DNA of 62,532 nt from Eubacteriaceae bacterium (GCA_017531485.1 JAFXKY010000037.1:1-62532); one strand, 5' to 3'; shown: positions 1-8,358, counted from the first letter of the stretch. Notes: generated from the sequence alone by a model not told the origin. A program made the numbers and translations.

Positions 1-99
1 CTCATCACACCGATCGCAATTGAAAAAGAACTTCGTTTCGCTATCAGAGAAGGTGGCAGAACAGTAGGTTCAGGCGTAGTTACAGAAGTTATCGAATAA
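1..99 (+). CDS. tuf: Elongation factor Tu, C-terminal end (partial)
   Basis: Open at the left edge, read in frame 1 to TAA at 97-99. The 32 visible residues include [20 protein letters not shown], the near-universal C-terminus of EF-Tu domain 3, where the GTPase contacts aminoacyl-tRNA. Only the end of the gene is visible, so its neighbours (normally fusA and ribosomal protein genes) cannot be checked. A strong terminator follows directly, so it ends its operon. Confidence 0.95.
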   Translation, partial: LITPIAIEKELRFAIREGGRTVGSGVVTEVIE

Positions 100-113
100 T
101 TTCTGAGATATAA

Positions 114-142
114 AGAGAAGGTTTTCACCTTCTCTTTTTTTA
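114..142 (+). terminator. Rho-independent terminator after tuf
   Basis: Perfect 9-bp stem AGAGAAGGT / ACCTTCTCT with a 4-base loop, followed by a run of T. It lies 15 bases after the tuf stop codon. Confidence 0.92.
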
Positions 143-265
143 TTTTCGTATGTGGAATATAGTTCATATTGTTTAAGTAATCGTCACAGATGTGTAAATA
201 CGGGTATGTAACAATATGCGGAATTGTATCGAAATACCAAAATAAATAATTCCTTTTCAATACTG

Positions 266-294
266 TTGTTTACTTGATTAAGGGCTGGTATAAT
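266..294 (+). promoter_or_regulatory. Sigma-A-type promoter for the first URO-D gene
   Basis: TTGTTT (266-271), 17-base spacer, TATAAT (289-294). Transcription would start near 301, which rules out any start codon upstream of 325 for the next gene. Confidence 0.75.
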
Positions 295-324
295 CAGAGA
301 AAGCAAAGTAAAGGAGAATATACT

Positions 325-1323
325 ATGGCTGATCTTACACCAAAAGAAAATTATCTGAGAATGCTCAGCGGAGAAATTCCGGAATACGTTCCTGCGTTTT
401 ACATTCCTTACATGGATATGGTAGAAGAAGAACTTCTCACACCTGTTTCCGCGCCTGAAGGAACATACATCACTTCCCTCGGCGTTGAATACATCGGTTG
501 TCCCGACCTTAACATGGGAGCAATGCCGAATCCGAACAAGAAGCTTTGCCCCGATATCCTCAACTGGGATAAATATATCAAAGCTCCCGATCTTTCCGAC
601 AGAAACTGGGAGATGTATTTCAAGGCACAGGAAGAAAGATGGGACAGAAACAACCGTCTTTTATATATCGGCGGCGGTGATTATTTCCTCTCGGCAGTAT
701 CATTCATGGGTTATGAAGACACAATGATGGCGATGTACGAAGAGCCGGATGCGCTTTTAGAGCTGCTTGATTATGTATCAGATTTCTACATTGAGGTAAT
801 GAAGAAAGAAATTTATTACACAAAGCCGGATGCATTCAACCTTATGGATGATGACTCTGCGTATCGCTCACCGTTCTTCTCTGTTGAAATGTACCGCAAG
901 TTCTTCAAACCCTTCCAGCAAAGACATTGTGATCTTGCGCTCGAAAACGGAATGGTAATCGAAAGACATGACTGCGGAAGATGCGAACAGTTCATCGATG
1001 ACTGGCTTGAAATGGGAATCAAAGGATGGGGACCGGCACAGACATCAAATGATCTGAAGAAAATAAAGGAAAAATATGTCGGACGTCTTGCAATTCAGGG
1101 CGGATGGGATAACCAGGGAATTCTCGGCAGTCCCCTTGTACCGGTTCAGGATCTTAAAGATGCACTCGTTGAGTATGTCGATATGCTCGCGCCCGGCGGC
1201 GGATTCGTTTACATGGCAATGATCGGCGGAGATCCGGCAGATCCGGCAGTTGCGGAAAGAAACGGAATCATCAAAGACTTTTATGATGATTATGTACATG
1301 ATTATTACAAAACACACAAATAG
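325..1323 (+). CDS. URO-D/MtaA-family protein (putative methyltransferase)
   Basis: A 332-residue protein with the uroporphyrinogen-decarboxylase fold, of the branch that holds MtaA-, CmuA- and MtvB-like methyltransferases rather than HemE. In that branch a His-x-Cys pair plus a further Cys binds zinc and activates a methyl acceptor. The pair is visible here as HDCG (H215, C217), but no clear third Cys follows. The start is ATG 325 behind AAGGAG at 311-316; the longer frame begins inside the promoter. It stands alone between two terminators, near a CofE-like gene and 5 kb from two further URO-D proteins. The substrate is unknown; heme synthesis is unlikely because no hem genes are nearby. Confidence 0.8.
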   Translation: MADLTPKENYLRMLSGEIPEYVPAFYIPYMDMVEEELLTPVSAPEGTYITSLGVEYIGCPDLNMGAMPNPNKKLCPDILNWDKYIKAPDLSDRNWEMYFKAQEERWDRNNRLLYIGGGDYFLSAVSFMGYEDTMMAMYEEPDALLELLDYVSDFYIEVMKKEIYYTKPDAFNLMDDDSAYRSPFFSVEMYRKFFKPFQQRHCDLALENGMVIERHDCGRCEQFIDDWLEMGIKGWGPAQTSNDLKKIKEKYVGRLAIQGGWDNQGILGSPLVPVQDLKDALVEYVDMLAPGGGFVYMAMIGGDPADPAVAERNGIIKDFYDDYVHDYYKTHK

Positions 1324-1331
1324 CTTTCAAG

Positions 1332-1356
1332 GGCCGCATGATAAATGCGGCCTTTC
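1332..1356 (+). terminator. Terminator after the first URO-D gene
   Basis: Perfect 8-bp stem GGCCGCAT / ATGCGGCC around GATAA, followed by TTT. Confidence 0.88.
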
Positions 1357-1486
1357 ATATTACATTTTCTTGTAAATGATATTGTAATTATGTTGCGGGA
1401 TTCGCTTTGATAAAAAAATGTGTCATTATTTTCTGATAATATTGACAAGGTGCAGAAAAATATGATAAAATTACGGACGCAAGCTG

Positions 1487-1660
1487 ATGGGAATTAAAGA
1501 GTCATTATGCGACATATCAGGCTTGTTTTAATTTGCAGGACTCATATTTATCCTTTTCGGCTATATATGGAGTTTTGTATCCAAAATTACTCCAAGTATA
1601 GCTGCGGCTGTGCTTATTTTTATTGTAAAAAAGCACAAACTATACTCATTTACAGAAAGT
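1487..1660 (+). pseudogene. Possible decayed small membrane-protein gene
   Basis: The 310-base gap between 1357 and 1667 holds one weak coding trace. From ATG 1487 a frame runs 14 codons to TAA at 1529-1531. The same frame then continues openly with a hydrophobic stretch (GLIFILFGYIWSFV, then SIAAAVLIFIVKKHK) that runs into the next gene. This looks like a two-helix membrane peptide broken by one stop. A TTGACA at 1442-1447 with an AT-rich region about 17 bases further on may be the promoter of either this remnant or the next gene. I do not recognise a family, and chance is a real alternative. Confidence 0.25.
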
Positions 1661-1667
1661 GAAGCTT

Positions 1668-2861
1668 ATGGAAAGAAAAGTTGGTACTATTTCAAGAGGA
1701 ATTCGCGGACCTATCATCAGAAAAGGCGACGATCTCAAAAAAATCGTTGTTGACAGCGTTCTTGATGCATGCGAAAGCGAGGGATTCGAATTAAGAGACA
1801 GAGATGTCATTGCTGTAACGGAATCGGTCGTTGCCAGAGCTCAGGGAAACTATGCAAGTGTTGAACATATAGCAGAAGACGTTAAAAACAAACTCGGCGG
1901 AGGAACTGTGGGAGTTATCTTCCCTATCCTTTCACGTAACCGCTTTGCGATCTGCCTCAGAGGCATCGCAATGGGCGCAAAGAAGATCGTTCTTATGCTC
2001 AGCTATCCCAGCGACGAAGTCGGAAATGCACTTCTCAGCTATGATCAGCTTGATGCCGCAGGAGTAAATCCGTATTCAGACGTTCTCTCCATTGAAAAGT
2101 ATCGCGAACTTTTCGGCGAAACGAAACATGAATTCACAGGCGTGGATTATGTTGAATATTACTCACAGCTCATCACAGGTGCAGGCGCTGAAGTTGAGAT
2201 CATTTTCGCAAATCAGGCAAAAGCTATCCTTGATTATGCGGACTGCATCATCAACTGCGACATCCACACAAGAGTCAGAACAAAGAGAATTTTAAAAGAA
2301 AACGGCGCGAAGATCGTTTGCGGACTTGATGAGATCCTTACTTCAAGCGTAAACGGCAGCGGATACAATGAAAAATACGGTCTTCTCGGATCAAACAAAT
2401 CTACAGAAGACACCATCAAGCTCTTCCCGCAGGAATGCACGGATCTCGTTGAAGGAATTCAGGCATCCATCCTCGAAAAGACGGGAAAATACGTTGAAGT
2501 TATGGTTTACGGTGACGGCGCATTCAAAGATCCCCAGGGCAAGATCTGGGAACTTGCAGACCCGGTAGTTTCTCCGGCATACACAAAAGGCCTTATCGGA
2601 ACGCCGAACGAACTCAAGCTCAAATACCTCGCTGACAACGATTTCAAAGATCTCAGCGGTAAAGCACTCAAAGACGCTATCTCACAGAGGATCAAGGAAA
2701 AAGAATCGAACCTCGTCGGCAGCATGGATTCTCAGGGTACGACACCCCGTCAGCTTACTGACCTTCTCGGATCACTCTGTGACCTCACAAGCGGCTCAGG
2801 CGACAAGGGCACACCGTTTATCCTTATTCAGGGATATTTCGATAACTTTACGGACAATTAA
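1668..2861 (+). CDS. CofE-like (F420-0:L-glutamate ligase family) protein
   Basis: A 397-residue protein resembling coenzyme F420-0:gamma-glutamyl ligase (CofE/FbiB). That family adds glutamate to F420 using GTP. N-terminal features typical of the family are visible: ERKVGTISRGIRGPIIRKGDD, DRDVIAVTESVVARAQGNY and FPILSRNRFAICLRGIAMG; a C-terminal segment ends in GKALKDAISQRIKEKE. Start chosen at ATG 1668 (preceded by GAAAG) rather than the upstream GTG 1659. Many Clostridia carry such homologues without any F420 pathway, and no F420 genes are in this window. The true substrate may be another cofactor with a carboxyl tail. It is monocistronic, with its own terminator. Confidence 0.7.
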   Translation: MERKVGTISRGIRGPIIRKGDDLKKIVVDSVLDACESEGFELRDRDVIAVTESVVARAQGNYASVEHIAEDVKNKLGGGTVGVIFPILSRNRFAICLRGIAMGAKKIVLMLSYPSDEVGNALLSYDQLDAAGVNPYSDVLSIEKYRELFGETKHEFTGVDYVEYYSQLITGAGAEVEIIFANQAKAILDYADCIINCDIHTRVRTKRILKENGAKIVCGLDEILTSSVNGSGYNEKYGLLGSNKSTEDTIKLFPQECTDLVEGIQASILEKTGKYVEVMVYGDGAFKDPQGKIWELADPVVSPAYTKGLIGTPNELKLKYLADNDFKDLSGKALKDAISQRIKEKESNLVGSMDSQGTTPRQLTDLLGSLCDLTSGSGDKGTPFILIQGYFDNFTDN

Positions 2862-2868
2862 GATTCAA

Positions 2869-2891
2869 AGAGGCTTCATAGCCTCTTTTTT
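2869..2891 (+). terminator. Terminator after the CofE-like gene
   Basis: Perfect 7-bp stem AGAGGCT / AGCCTCT, loop TCAT, followed by TTTTT. Confidence 0.9.
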
Positions 2892-2892
2892 C

Positions 2893-2921
2893 TTGCAATA
2901 AACAATACGCGGTGGTATAAT
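2893..2921 (+). promoter_or_regulatory. Promoter of the acetyltransferase-kinase pair
   Basis: TTGCAA (2893-2898), 17-base spacer, TATAAT (2916-2921), 29 bases before the start codon at 2950. Confidence 0.78.
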
Positions 2922-2949
2922 CCCGTAAAAAGATGCGGAGGAGTATATT

Positions 2950-3762
2950 ATGCTCAGACATTATCATTTAAAAGAAAATGCAGTCAATACGGACATACTG
3001 AAAAAGGATGCGATCACGTTTTCCGTCCTTATTTCCATTTTGCAGGGACTTTGCACTGATGTATATACTGATGAGGAGAATATAATAATCTGCTATTCCA
3101 ACCCACCATATCCCGTATGGGTGTGGTGTGCAGATGAGGATAATATGTCGCTCATAAGAGAGATCTCCGATTGTCTTAAAGAGAACTTCCCCATCGAAAA
3201 AGGCTTTTGTTACGATCTTGAAGAAGGTCTTCTGATAAAGCTGAGGGAATATGATGATTATTTTTCCGACGCGAAGGTCCTTTACGGACTTCTTTCTTAT
3301 CGCCTTGATGAGGTAAATGAAATAAAGCCTGCTTATGACGGAAAAATATATATGCCGGAAGAAAAGGACATACCATATATAACGTCGTTGTGGAAAGACT
3401 TCGAACTCGAAGCGGAAGGCATTGAGTTTGACGACGAGCTTTGCCTGAAGACCGTAAGCGAGAGGATCCAAGACAAGGTTCTGTATACATGGAAGAATGA
3501 TGACGGCAAGATAACGGCTATGGCTTCCCGATGGGGCGGTGATGAGAATTACTGCAAGATCGCATCTGTATACACCTTACCTGAGTATCGCAGAAAAGGA
3601 TATGCGCAGAATCTCGTTCATTATATATGCAGGGAGATCCTTTCAGAAGGAAAAACTCCGATACTTTATACCGACGAAAGCTACACGGCATCGAATGAGT
3701 GTTATAAAAGGATAGGTTTTTATAAAGTCGGCAATTTAGTCAAAGCGGGATCGGAGGAATAA
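2950..3762 (+). CDS. GNAT-family N-acetyltransferase
   Basis: A 270-residue protein. Residues about 130-270 form a GNAT domain with the acetyl-CoA loop EYRRKGYAQNL (R213-R214-K215-G216) and the terminal CYKRIGFYKVG strand. The first 130 residues resemble nothing I recognise, although this two-part arrangement (a poorly conserved N-terminal half plus a C-terminal GNAT) is common in Clostridia. ATG 2950 follows GGAGGAG. The next gene, an APH-like kinase, begins two bases after its stop, so the two are co-transcribed. A small-molecule modification role is plausible, but the substrate cannot be read from the sequence. Confidence 0.75.
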   Translation: MLRHYHLKENAVNTDILKKDAITFSVLISILQGLCTDVYTDEENIIICYSNPPYPVWVWCADEDNMSLIREISDCLKENFPIEKGFCYDLEEGLLIKLREYDDYFSDAKVLYGLLSYRLDEVNEIKPAYDGKIYMPEEKDIPYITSLWKDFELEAEGIEFDDELCLKTVSERIQDKVLYTWKNDDGKITAMASRWGGDENYCKIASVYTLPEYRRKGYAQNLVHYICREILSEGKTPILYTDESYTASNECYKRIGFYKVGNLVKAGSEE

Positions 3763-3763
3763 T

Positions 3764-4519
3764 ATGGAACTCACAAAGATTAATATCGACCCTTCCGGAT
3801 TTCCGGAAAGCATTATTCCGTATTTAACGGACTGTGATATTTATGATTCAAGCTGTCATTCGGAAGCGAAGGTATATTATTCTTCAAAAGGATATTTCAT
3901 AAAAACCGCGCCCAAAGGAACGCTGTTTACGGAAGCGGAAAATGCGAAGGCGTTTTATGAAAAAGGCGTGGGAGTAAAGGTCATCCGGTATGTTTCGGAA
4001 GAAAAAGACTATCTCGTCACTCAAAAAGCTGTCGGTGAAGATTTGACACATTTTAAAGGCTCTGTCGAAGAAATATGCGAAATAATTATTGATTCTATGT
4101 CGCAGATTCATGCGTATGAAGAAGTAAATGTCGGAATATCTTTTGCCATGAAACATTACGATTCGTTTGAACCGAAGAATGAAAATGCAGATATTACGGA
4201 GTTTACAAATCTTCTCGGAGTTACTTCTGCGGAAAAAGCAAGGGAGATAATTATAAAAAACAGGGGCATACTCCGCTGCGAAAGCCTGATCCACGGGGAT
4301 ATGTGTCTGCCGAATATAATAAGGGCCGATGACGGAAAGATCACATTCATCGACCTCGGATACGCAGGAATGGGAGATAAGAATATTGATGTATACTGGG
4401 CGGCATGGACGTTATGGTATAACATCGGGCTTGATGCCGCAGAATTGTTCTTAGAGAAATATACCGGATACTCCTCTTCCGCGGTAAGTTATATTGCCGC
4501 CTGCGAGGCGCTTTCGTAA
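3764..4519 (+). CDS. Aminoglycoside 3'-phosphotransferase-like kinase
   Basis: A 251-residue member of the APH/choline-kinase superfamily, cytosolic ATP-dependent O-phosphotransferases. The Brenner motif HGDMCLPNI carries the catalytic Asp (H177, D179, N184). The metal-binding FIDLG has D197 and is followed by KNIDVYWA, a pattern close to APH(3'). The N-lobe lysine is probably K47 in FIKTAP. The length is slightly below the 264 residues usual for APH(3'). Its Shine-Dalgarno sequence (GGAGGA) is inside the end of the upstream acetyltransferase gene. Whether it gives resistance is not visible, as many environmental relatives act on other sugars. It converges with a small minus-strand gene one base away. 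Confidence 0.72.
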   Translation: MELTKINIDPSGFPESIIPYLTDCDIYDSSCHSEAKVYYSSKGYFIKTAPKGTLFTEAENAKAFYEKGVGVKVIRYVSEEKDYLVTQKAVGEDLTHFKGSVEEICEIIIDSMSQIHAYEEVNVGISFAMKHYDSFEPKNENADITEFTNLLGVTSAEKAREIIIKNRGILRCESLIHGDMCLPNIIRADDGKITFIDLGYAGMGDKNIDVYWAAWTLWYNIGLDAAELFLEKYTGYSSSAVSYIAACEALS

Positions 4520-4520
4520 C

Positions 4521-4724
4521 TCAGGATATGACGAGATATATTGCACCGAGAGAAATTATGAGGATTCCGACGATCATCATGGAATAGACCATTTTGCGGA
4601 AATATTCTCTGTGCTGTGCCATATCTTCGTTTTCGTGTTTATTCAGAAAGCTTCTGACTTTAAGAAAGATTACTGTTGCCGCTGCGGCAAGGATAAGTTC
4701 GGATATTGCGATAAATGTTTTCAT
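4521..4724 (-). CDS. Small two-helix membrane protein
   Basis: A 67-residue protein with an N-terminal helix (about residues 4-22), a charged loop rich in K, E and H, and a C-terminal helix (about 46-65). ATG follows AAGGTG with good spacing, and TATAAA lies just upstream, so it is probably expressed on its own. I recognise no family. Its stop lies one base from the stop of the convergent kinase gene. Confidence 0.55.
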   Translation of the reverse strand: MKTFIAISELILAAAATVIFLKVRSFLNKHENEDMAQHREYFRKMVYSMMIVGILIISLGAIYLVIS

Positions 4725-4781
4725 GATTCACCTTTTTATAATTTATGGGGTAATTATATCACAGATTCATTTGAAATGCAG

Positions 4782-4812
4782 AAAAACCGTGCATGAAGGC
4801 ACGGTTTTTATT
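4782..4812. terminator. Bidirectional terminator
   Basis: 10-bp perfect stem AAAACCGTGC / GCACGGTTTT with loop ATGAAG, flanked by A and T runs. It lies directly after the lysR stop on the minus strand. Confidence 0.85.
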
Positions 4813-4819
4813 ATATTGA

Positions 4820-5761
4820 TCATTTTAATTCGTCATACAGGTGTATGCCCATATATTCTTCAATGCTGTATCGGAAATTTTCCTCCTGCATTTTTTCTTT
4901 AAAGATCTTTACGAACGTATCGACATATTCACTTCTTTCCTTATTCCAGCAGATACACATATCATAAGTGATGTCGGAATTGCAGACCATAAGTTTTTCA
5001 TCTTCCGACCACTTTCTTGCTGTTATGGCACCGAGGACAGCAGCACGGTTATTGTAAAGGATATTGTAATAAACGGAATCCATGGAATTTACGAAATTGA
5101 CCTTATTTTTATTCAGTCCGCGGAGGGCAAGAATGTCGCCCATGAGGACATTGATCTCTTCGGAGTGTTCGTAATACAGCGCAAGCCCGTCGGAAAGCAT
5201 ATTTTCTCTCGTTTTGGCTTTTGATGAAGCAAGGAAAATATGAGAAATGCAGAAGTTATAGTATTCGAGCTGAGCGATCTTGTCGATATGGACAGTATGA
5301 ATAAAAAGAACGTCCAGTTCACCGGAAGTCATTTTCTTGACGATGCCCTCTCCTATCCACACTTCGATATTGATCTCCACATCCGGATATGCTTTTCTGA
5401 ATTCTTCCACGAGTTCATTCATATCTTCCGGAGCAATGCTCATGCAGACACCGATATTGAATTTGGGCTTTCCGTTTGCCTGAATTTCTCTCGCGGTGTC
5501 GAAAGCTTCCCGCAGGTCGTCGTATTCCTTCTTGATGCGTTTATACAGAAATTCCCCGGCAGGTGTCAGGCGCATTACTTTTTTATGTTTCGTAAAGAGT
5601 ATCAGCCCTGTGGATTCTTCAAAGGAAGAGATCCTCTTGCTGATGGCAGACTGAGTTACGCTGAGTTCTTCTGCGGACTTTGTCATATTGAGGGTCTTTG
5701 CTACGTTGATAAATGTGAGGATCTGTTCGATGGTGATGTCGCTGTAAGGAAAATATCTCAT
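4820..5761 (-). CDS. LysR-family transcriptional regulator
   Basis: A 313-residue LysR-type regulator. The N-terminal winged helix-turn-helix (about residues 8-66) reads FINVAKTLNMTKSAEELSVT, then AISKRISSFEE. A periplasmic-binding-like effector domain follows from about residue 90. It is transcribed divergently from the two-gene URO-D/GPH operon starting at 6107, the classic LysR arrangement, so that operon is its likely target. The inducer is unknown but presumably is the operon's substrate. Ribosome-binding sequence before ATG is weak (GAGAGAGAACC). Its effector half shows no familiar signature. Confidence 0.9.
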   Translation of the reverse strand: MRYFPYSDITIEQILTFINVAKTLNMTKSAEELSVTQSAISKRISSFEESTGLILFTKHKKVMRLTPAGEFLYKRIKKEYDDLREAFDTAREIQANGKPKFNIGVCMSIAPEDMNELVEEFRKAYPDVEINIEVWIGEGIVKKMTSGELDVLFIHTVHIDKIAQLEYYNFCISHIFLASSKAKTRENMLSDGLALYYEHSEEINVLMGDILALRGLNKNKVNFVNSMDSVYYNILYNNRAAVLGAITARKWSEDEKLMVCNSDITYDMCICWNKERSEYVDTFVKIFKEKMQEENFRYSIEEYMGIHLYDELK

Positions 5762-5788
5762 GGAGGTTCTCTCTCGGGCTTTTTTTAT

Positions 5789-5818
5789 ATTATAGCACTG
5801 TCAAAAGGTGAAATACAA
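5789..5818 (-). promoter_or_regulatory. Probable lysR promoter
   Basis: On the minus strand, TTGTAT (5813-5818), 18-base spacer, TATAAT (5789-5794), 28 bases before the lysR start. Confidence 0.55.
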
Positions 5819-5962
5819 GTTTTCTTTTCAAAATTATATTCCAAAAAGGAATATATCATTCTGAAAATTCGTTTTACTTTTTATTCATCTTATACTAATA
5901 TATACTCAAAGACAGGTATCCTACATAAGCGAAATTGCGCATTCAAAACCGACATCAGGCGC

Positions 5963-5987
5963 AAAGATGTATTATTAATACATCTTT
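5963..5987. promoter_or_regulatory. 25-base palindrome, candidate LysR operator
   Basis: Perfect inverted repeat AAAGATGTATT-ATT-AATACATCTTT between lysR and its divergent operon. Its centre lies about 80 bases before the predicted operon start, the region where LysR activators bind, and it contains a T-N11-A motif. It has no T-run after it, so it is not a terminator. Confidence 0.6.
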
Positions 5988-6020
5988 ATCGTAATTTTAT
6001 GCAAACTCCGCTGTGGCGTA

Positions 6021-6049
6021 TTGACGGCTGAATGGAGATGTGCTAAAAT
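6021..6049 (+). promoter_or_regulatory. Promoter of the URO-D/GPH operon
   Basis: TTGACG (6021-6026), 17-base spacer, TAAAAT (6044-6049); AAGGAG precedes the start at 6107. Confidence 0.75.
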
Positions 6050-6106
6050 GAATCAAAGTGTATTTATAAAAAATACACCAAAAATAAACAATTTAAGGAG
6101 AAACTT

Positions 6107-7096
6107 ATGCTTACAATCAAACAGAACCTTCTCGAAACGATCAAGGGCGGAAATCCCGACAGATTCGTAAAACAGTACGAATTCCTCGCTATGATGGCAG
6201 GCGATCCTATTTCAGGTCAGTCAGCAAGACCCGTTAAAGGCGGCGAACCTGTAGTTGACGCATGGGGCGTTACAAAAGCCTTCCCGGCACACGTTCCCGG
6301 TCCGTTCCCTGTACATGATTATGAACACCGTGTAATCAAAGACATCACAAAATGGAAAGAAGTAGTAAAAATGCCGAACACTGACTTCCCCGAAGAAGCA
6401 TGGAAAGGCTATGCTGAAAGAGCAGCTGCAATCGACAGAAACGAATATTTCGCAACAGCAATGGTAGCACCGGGTATCTTCGAACAGGTACACTACCTCA
6501 TGGAAATCCAGGAAGCACTTGTTGCATTATATGAAGAACCGGAATATATGCACGAACTCATTGATTACATCACAGAATACGAACTCAAGCTCGCTGAAGG
6601 CATCTGCAAATACGGTAAACCGGAAGCACTTTTCCATCACGATGACTGGGGCAGCCACAACTCCTCATTCCTCTCACCGGAAATGTTCGAAGAATTCTTC
6701 GTACCGGCATACAAAAAAGTATACGGATATTACAAAGACCACGGCGTACAGCTCATCGTTCACCACTCAGACTCATATGCCGCTAACCTCGTTCCGTACA
6801 TGATCGAAGTTGGTATCGATATTTTCCAGGGTTGCGTTACAACAAACAACGTAAAAGACCTCATTGAAAAATTCGGTGGCAAGATTTCATTCATGGGCGA
6901 CCTCGACAATGGTCAGCTTGACAAAGAAGACTGGACTCCGGAAGAAGTAGCTAAGGCTGTAGAAAACGTTTGCAGAAAGAACGGCAAACTCTACTACATC
7001 CCCTGCCTTACAATGGGCGGCCCGGGCAGCACATATCCGGGAGTTTACGATGCAGTAAACGAAGAAATCGACAGAATGTCAAAAGAAATGTTCTAA
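6107..7096 (+). CDS. URO-D/MtaA-family protein (putative methyltransferase)
   Basis: A 329-residue protein of the same URO-D superfamily as the genes at 325 and 7264, with FAYR-less, MtaA-like architecture. The zinc motif is altered: where relatives have His-x-Cys, this one reads VHHSDS (H219-H220-S221). A single Cys follows late, in YYIPCLTMGG. It may therefore bind metal differently or act as a non-metal decarboxylase-like enzyme. ATG follows TTAAGGAG. It is the first gene of a LysR-controlled operon with a second URO-D protein and a GPH symporter. Two non-identical URO-D subunits side by side suggest two methyltransferase steps or a heteromer. The substrate is unknown. Confidence 0.8.
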   Translation: MLTIKQNLLETIKGGNPDRFVKQYEFLAMMAGDPISGQSARPVKGGEPVVDAWGVTKAFPAHVPGPFPVHDYEHRVIKDITKWKEVVKMPNTDFPEEAWKGYAERAAAIDRNEYFATAMVAPGIFEQVHYLMEIQEALVALYEEPEYMHELIDYITEYELKLAEGICKYGKPEALFHHDDWGSHNSSFLSPEMFEEFFVPAYKKVYGYYKDHGVQLIVHHSDSYAANLVPYMIEVGIDIFQGCVTTNNVKDLIEKFGGKISFMGDLDNGQLDKEDWTPEEVAKAVENVCRKNGKLYYIPCLTMGGPGSTYPGVYDAVNEEIDRMSKEMF

Positions 7097-7106
7097 TTTC
7101 ATATTT

Positions 7107-7126
7107 CCCCTGCCTTCGGGCAGGGG
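7107..7126 (+). other. Strong intercistronic hairpin with UUCG loop
   Basis: 8-bp GC stem CCCCTGCC / GGCAGGGG closed by the very stable TTCG tetraloop, 10 bases after the stop codon. No T-run follows, so it more likely protects or processes the upstream message than ends it fully. Confidence 0.6.
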
Positions 7127-7263
7127 GACAGATTGCTTTTCAGGAAAGGTATCCTTTCGGGGAAAGTTATTTTTAACAGAGATAATTTGAGTAAGTATAT
7201 ATTTAAACTATATTTAGTTATTAATTGTACATATTAATTATAATATTTAAAAGGAGTAAGATT

Positions 7264-8358
7264 ATGGCAAGAAAACCATTTGATCCCGCTGAACTCATTC
7301 CCGTAGGTGAAAATCCTCCGCAGTTCGCAGGCAGACCGGGCACACCGATCTATGCAAGACCGATCTCTTCAAGAGATAACTCACTTTTATTCTTCGAAGG
7401 CAAAAAGCCTTACTGGATCCCCGTTTTAGGTTTCGGCGGTGACGTACGCGGATTCCGTCCGAGACTTCATCCGGACAACGTTGCAACTCACCTCGTAGTA
7501 GACGGCGAAGGTCCGATGAATTACGGTGAAAGCAACGTGGCAACAGGCTGGTTCGGTCTTGAATGGGTATTCGTTCCGCATGTCGGCGGAGCAACTGTAA
7601 AGCCGGGTAACCCGCTCATCGAAGATATCACAGAGTGGAGAAACATCACATCCATCCCTAACCTTGACGAACTTGACTGGGAAGGTTCTTCAAAGGCAAA
7701 CGCTGAATATCTCTCAAACAAGGAAACCCTCAGGGAAGTCTGCACACTCAGCGGTCTCTGGGAAAGACTTATTTCTCTCATGGACGTTGAAGGCGCTGCA
7801 GTAGCCCTCATCGACGAAGATCAGAAAGAAGGCGTTCACGATTTCTTCAGCGCGCTTTGTGATATGTATGACGATATGATCGCAAGATATGCAAAATATT
7901 TCGACCTCGATATGCTTCTCATGCACGACGACTGGGGCACACAGAAAGCTCCGTTCTTCTCTCTCGACACATGTCGTGAAATGATCATGCCGTACCTCAA
8001 GAGAATCGTTGACGCTTGTCACCGTAACGGACTTTTATTCGAACTTCACTGCTGCGGACAGAACGAAGAACTCGTTCCGGCAATGATCGAAGCAGGCGTA
8101 GATATCTGGTGCGGACAGCCCATGAACGATTATGAAAAGCTTTCAGAAAAATATCCCGACACTTGCCTCGCGTTCGGAGTATATCTTCCGGAAGTTCCCG
8201 TTGATGCGACAGAAGAAGACATTCAGCAGATGGCTAAGGAATATGTTGAAAGACACGCTGAAAGACATACTGTAATCAATCCTGCAGGAGCAGATCCGAG
8301 ACTTCTCCTCGCGATCTACGCAGAATCAAGAAAATACTACGAAAAATTTGACGAATAA
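7264..8358 (+). CDS. URO-D/MtaA-family protein (putative methyltransferase)
   Basis: A 364-residue URO-D superfamily protein. The metal motif HCCG is present (H262, C263, C264), preceded by GLLFEL and followed by a barrel segment ending in GVDIWCGQPMNDY. This fits the His-x-Cys zinc site of MtaA/MtvB-type enzymes, where zinc activates a thiol or other methyl acceptor. LMHDDWGTQKAPFFS matches the HHDDWGSHNSSFLS segment of the neighbouring 6107 protein, so the two are distant paralogues. ATG 7264 is 8 bases after AAGGAG; a TATAAT at 7239-7244 may give an extra internal promoter. The operon also encodes a symporter, consistent with uptake and demethylation of a small methylated compound. No corrinoid-binding protein lies nearby. 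Confidence 0.8.
   Translation: MARKPFDPAELIPVGENPPQFAGRPGTPIYARPISSRDNSLLFFEGKKPYWIPVLGFGGDVRGFRPRLHPDNVATHLVVDGEGPMNYGESNVATGWFGLEWVFVPHVGGATVKPGNPLIEDITEWRNITSIPNLDELDWEGSSKANAEYLSNKETLREVCTLSGLWERLISLMDVEGAAVALIDEDQKEGVHDFFSALCDMYDDMIARYAKYFDLDMLLMHDDWGTQKAPFFSLDTCREMIMPYLKRIVDACHRNGLLFELHCCGQNEELVPAMIEAGVDIWCGQPMNDYEKLSEKYPDTCLAFGVYLPEVPVDATEEDIQQMAKEYVERHAERHTVINPAGADPRLLLAIYAESRKYYEKFDE

Noticed and set aside
274..324. An upstream start for the first URO-D gene
   Set aside because: The extra codons overlap the -10 box of a good promoter (TATAAT at 289-294), so they would not be transcribed; AAGGAG and ATG 325 fit.
2968..3471. A 167-codon minus-strand frame
   Set aside because: It lies opposite the GNAT acetyltransferase gene, whose protein has a clear family motif; the shadow has a low-complexity aromatic composition.
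5240..6031. A 263-codon open frame on the plus strand
   Set aside because: It is antisense to lysR and then runs into the divergent promoter region. The lysR frame has clear family motifs, and this one has no binding site or recognisable domain.
7107..7126. Full terminator after the 6107 gene
   Set aside because: The hairpin has a UUCG loop and a strong stem but no following T-run, and the next gene clearly belongs to the same functional set.
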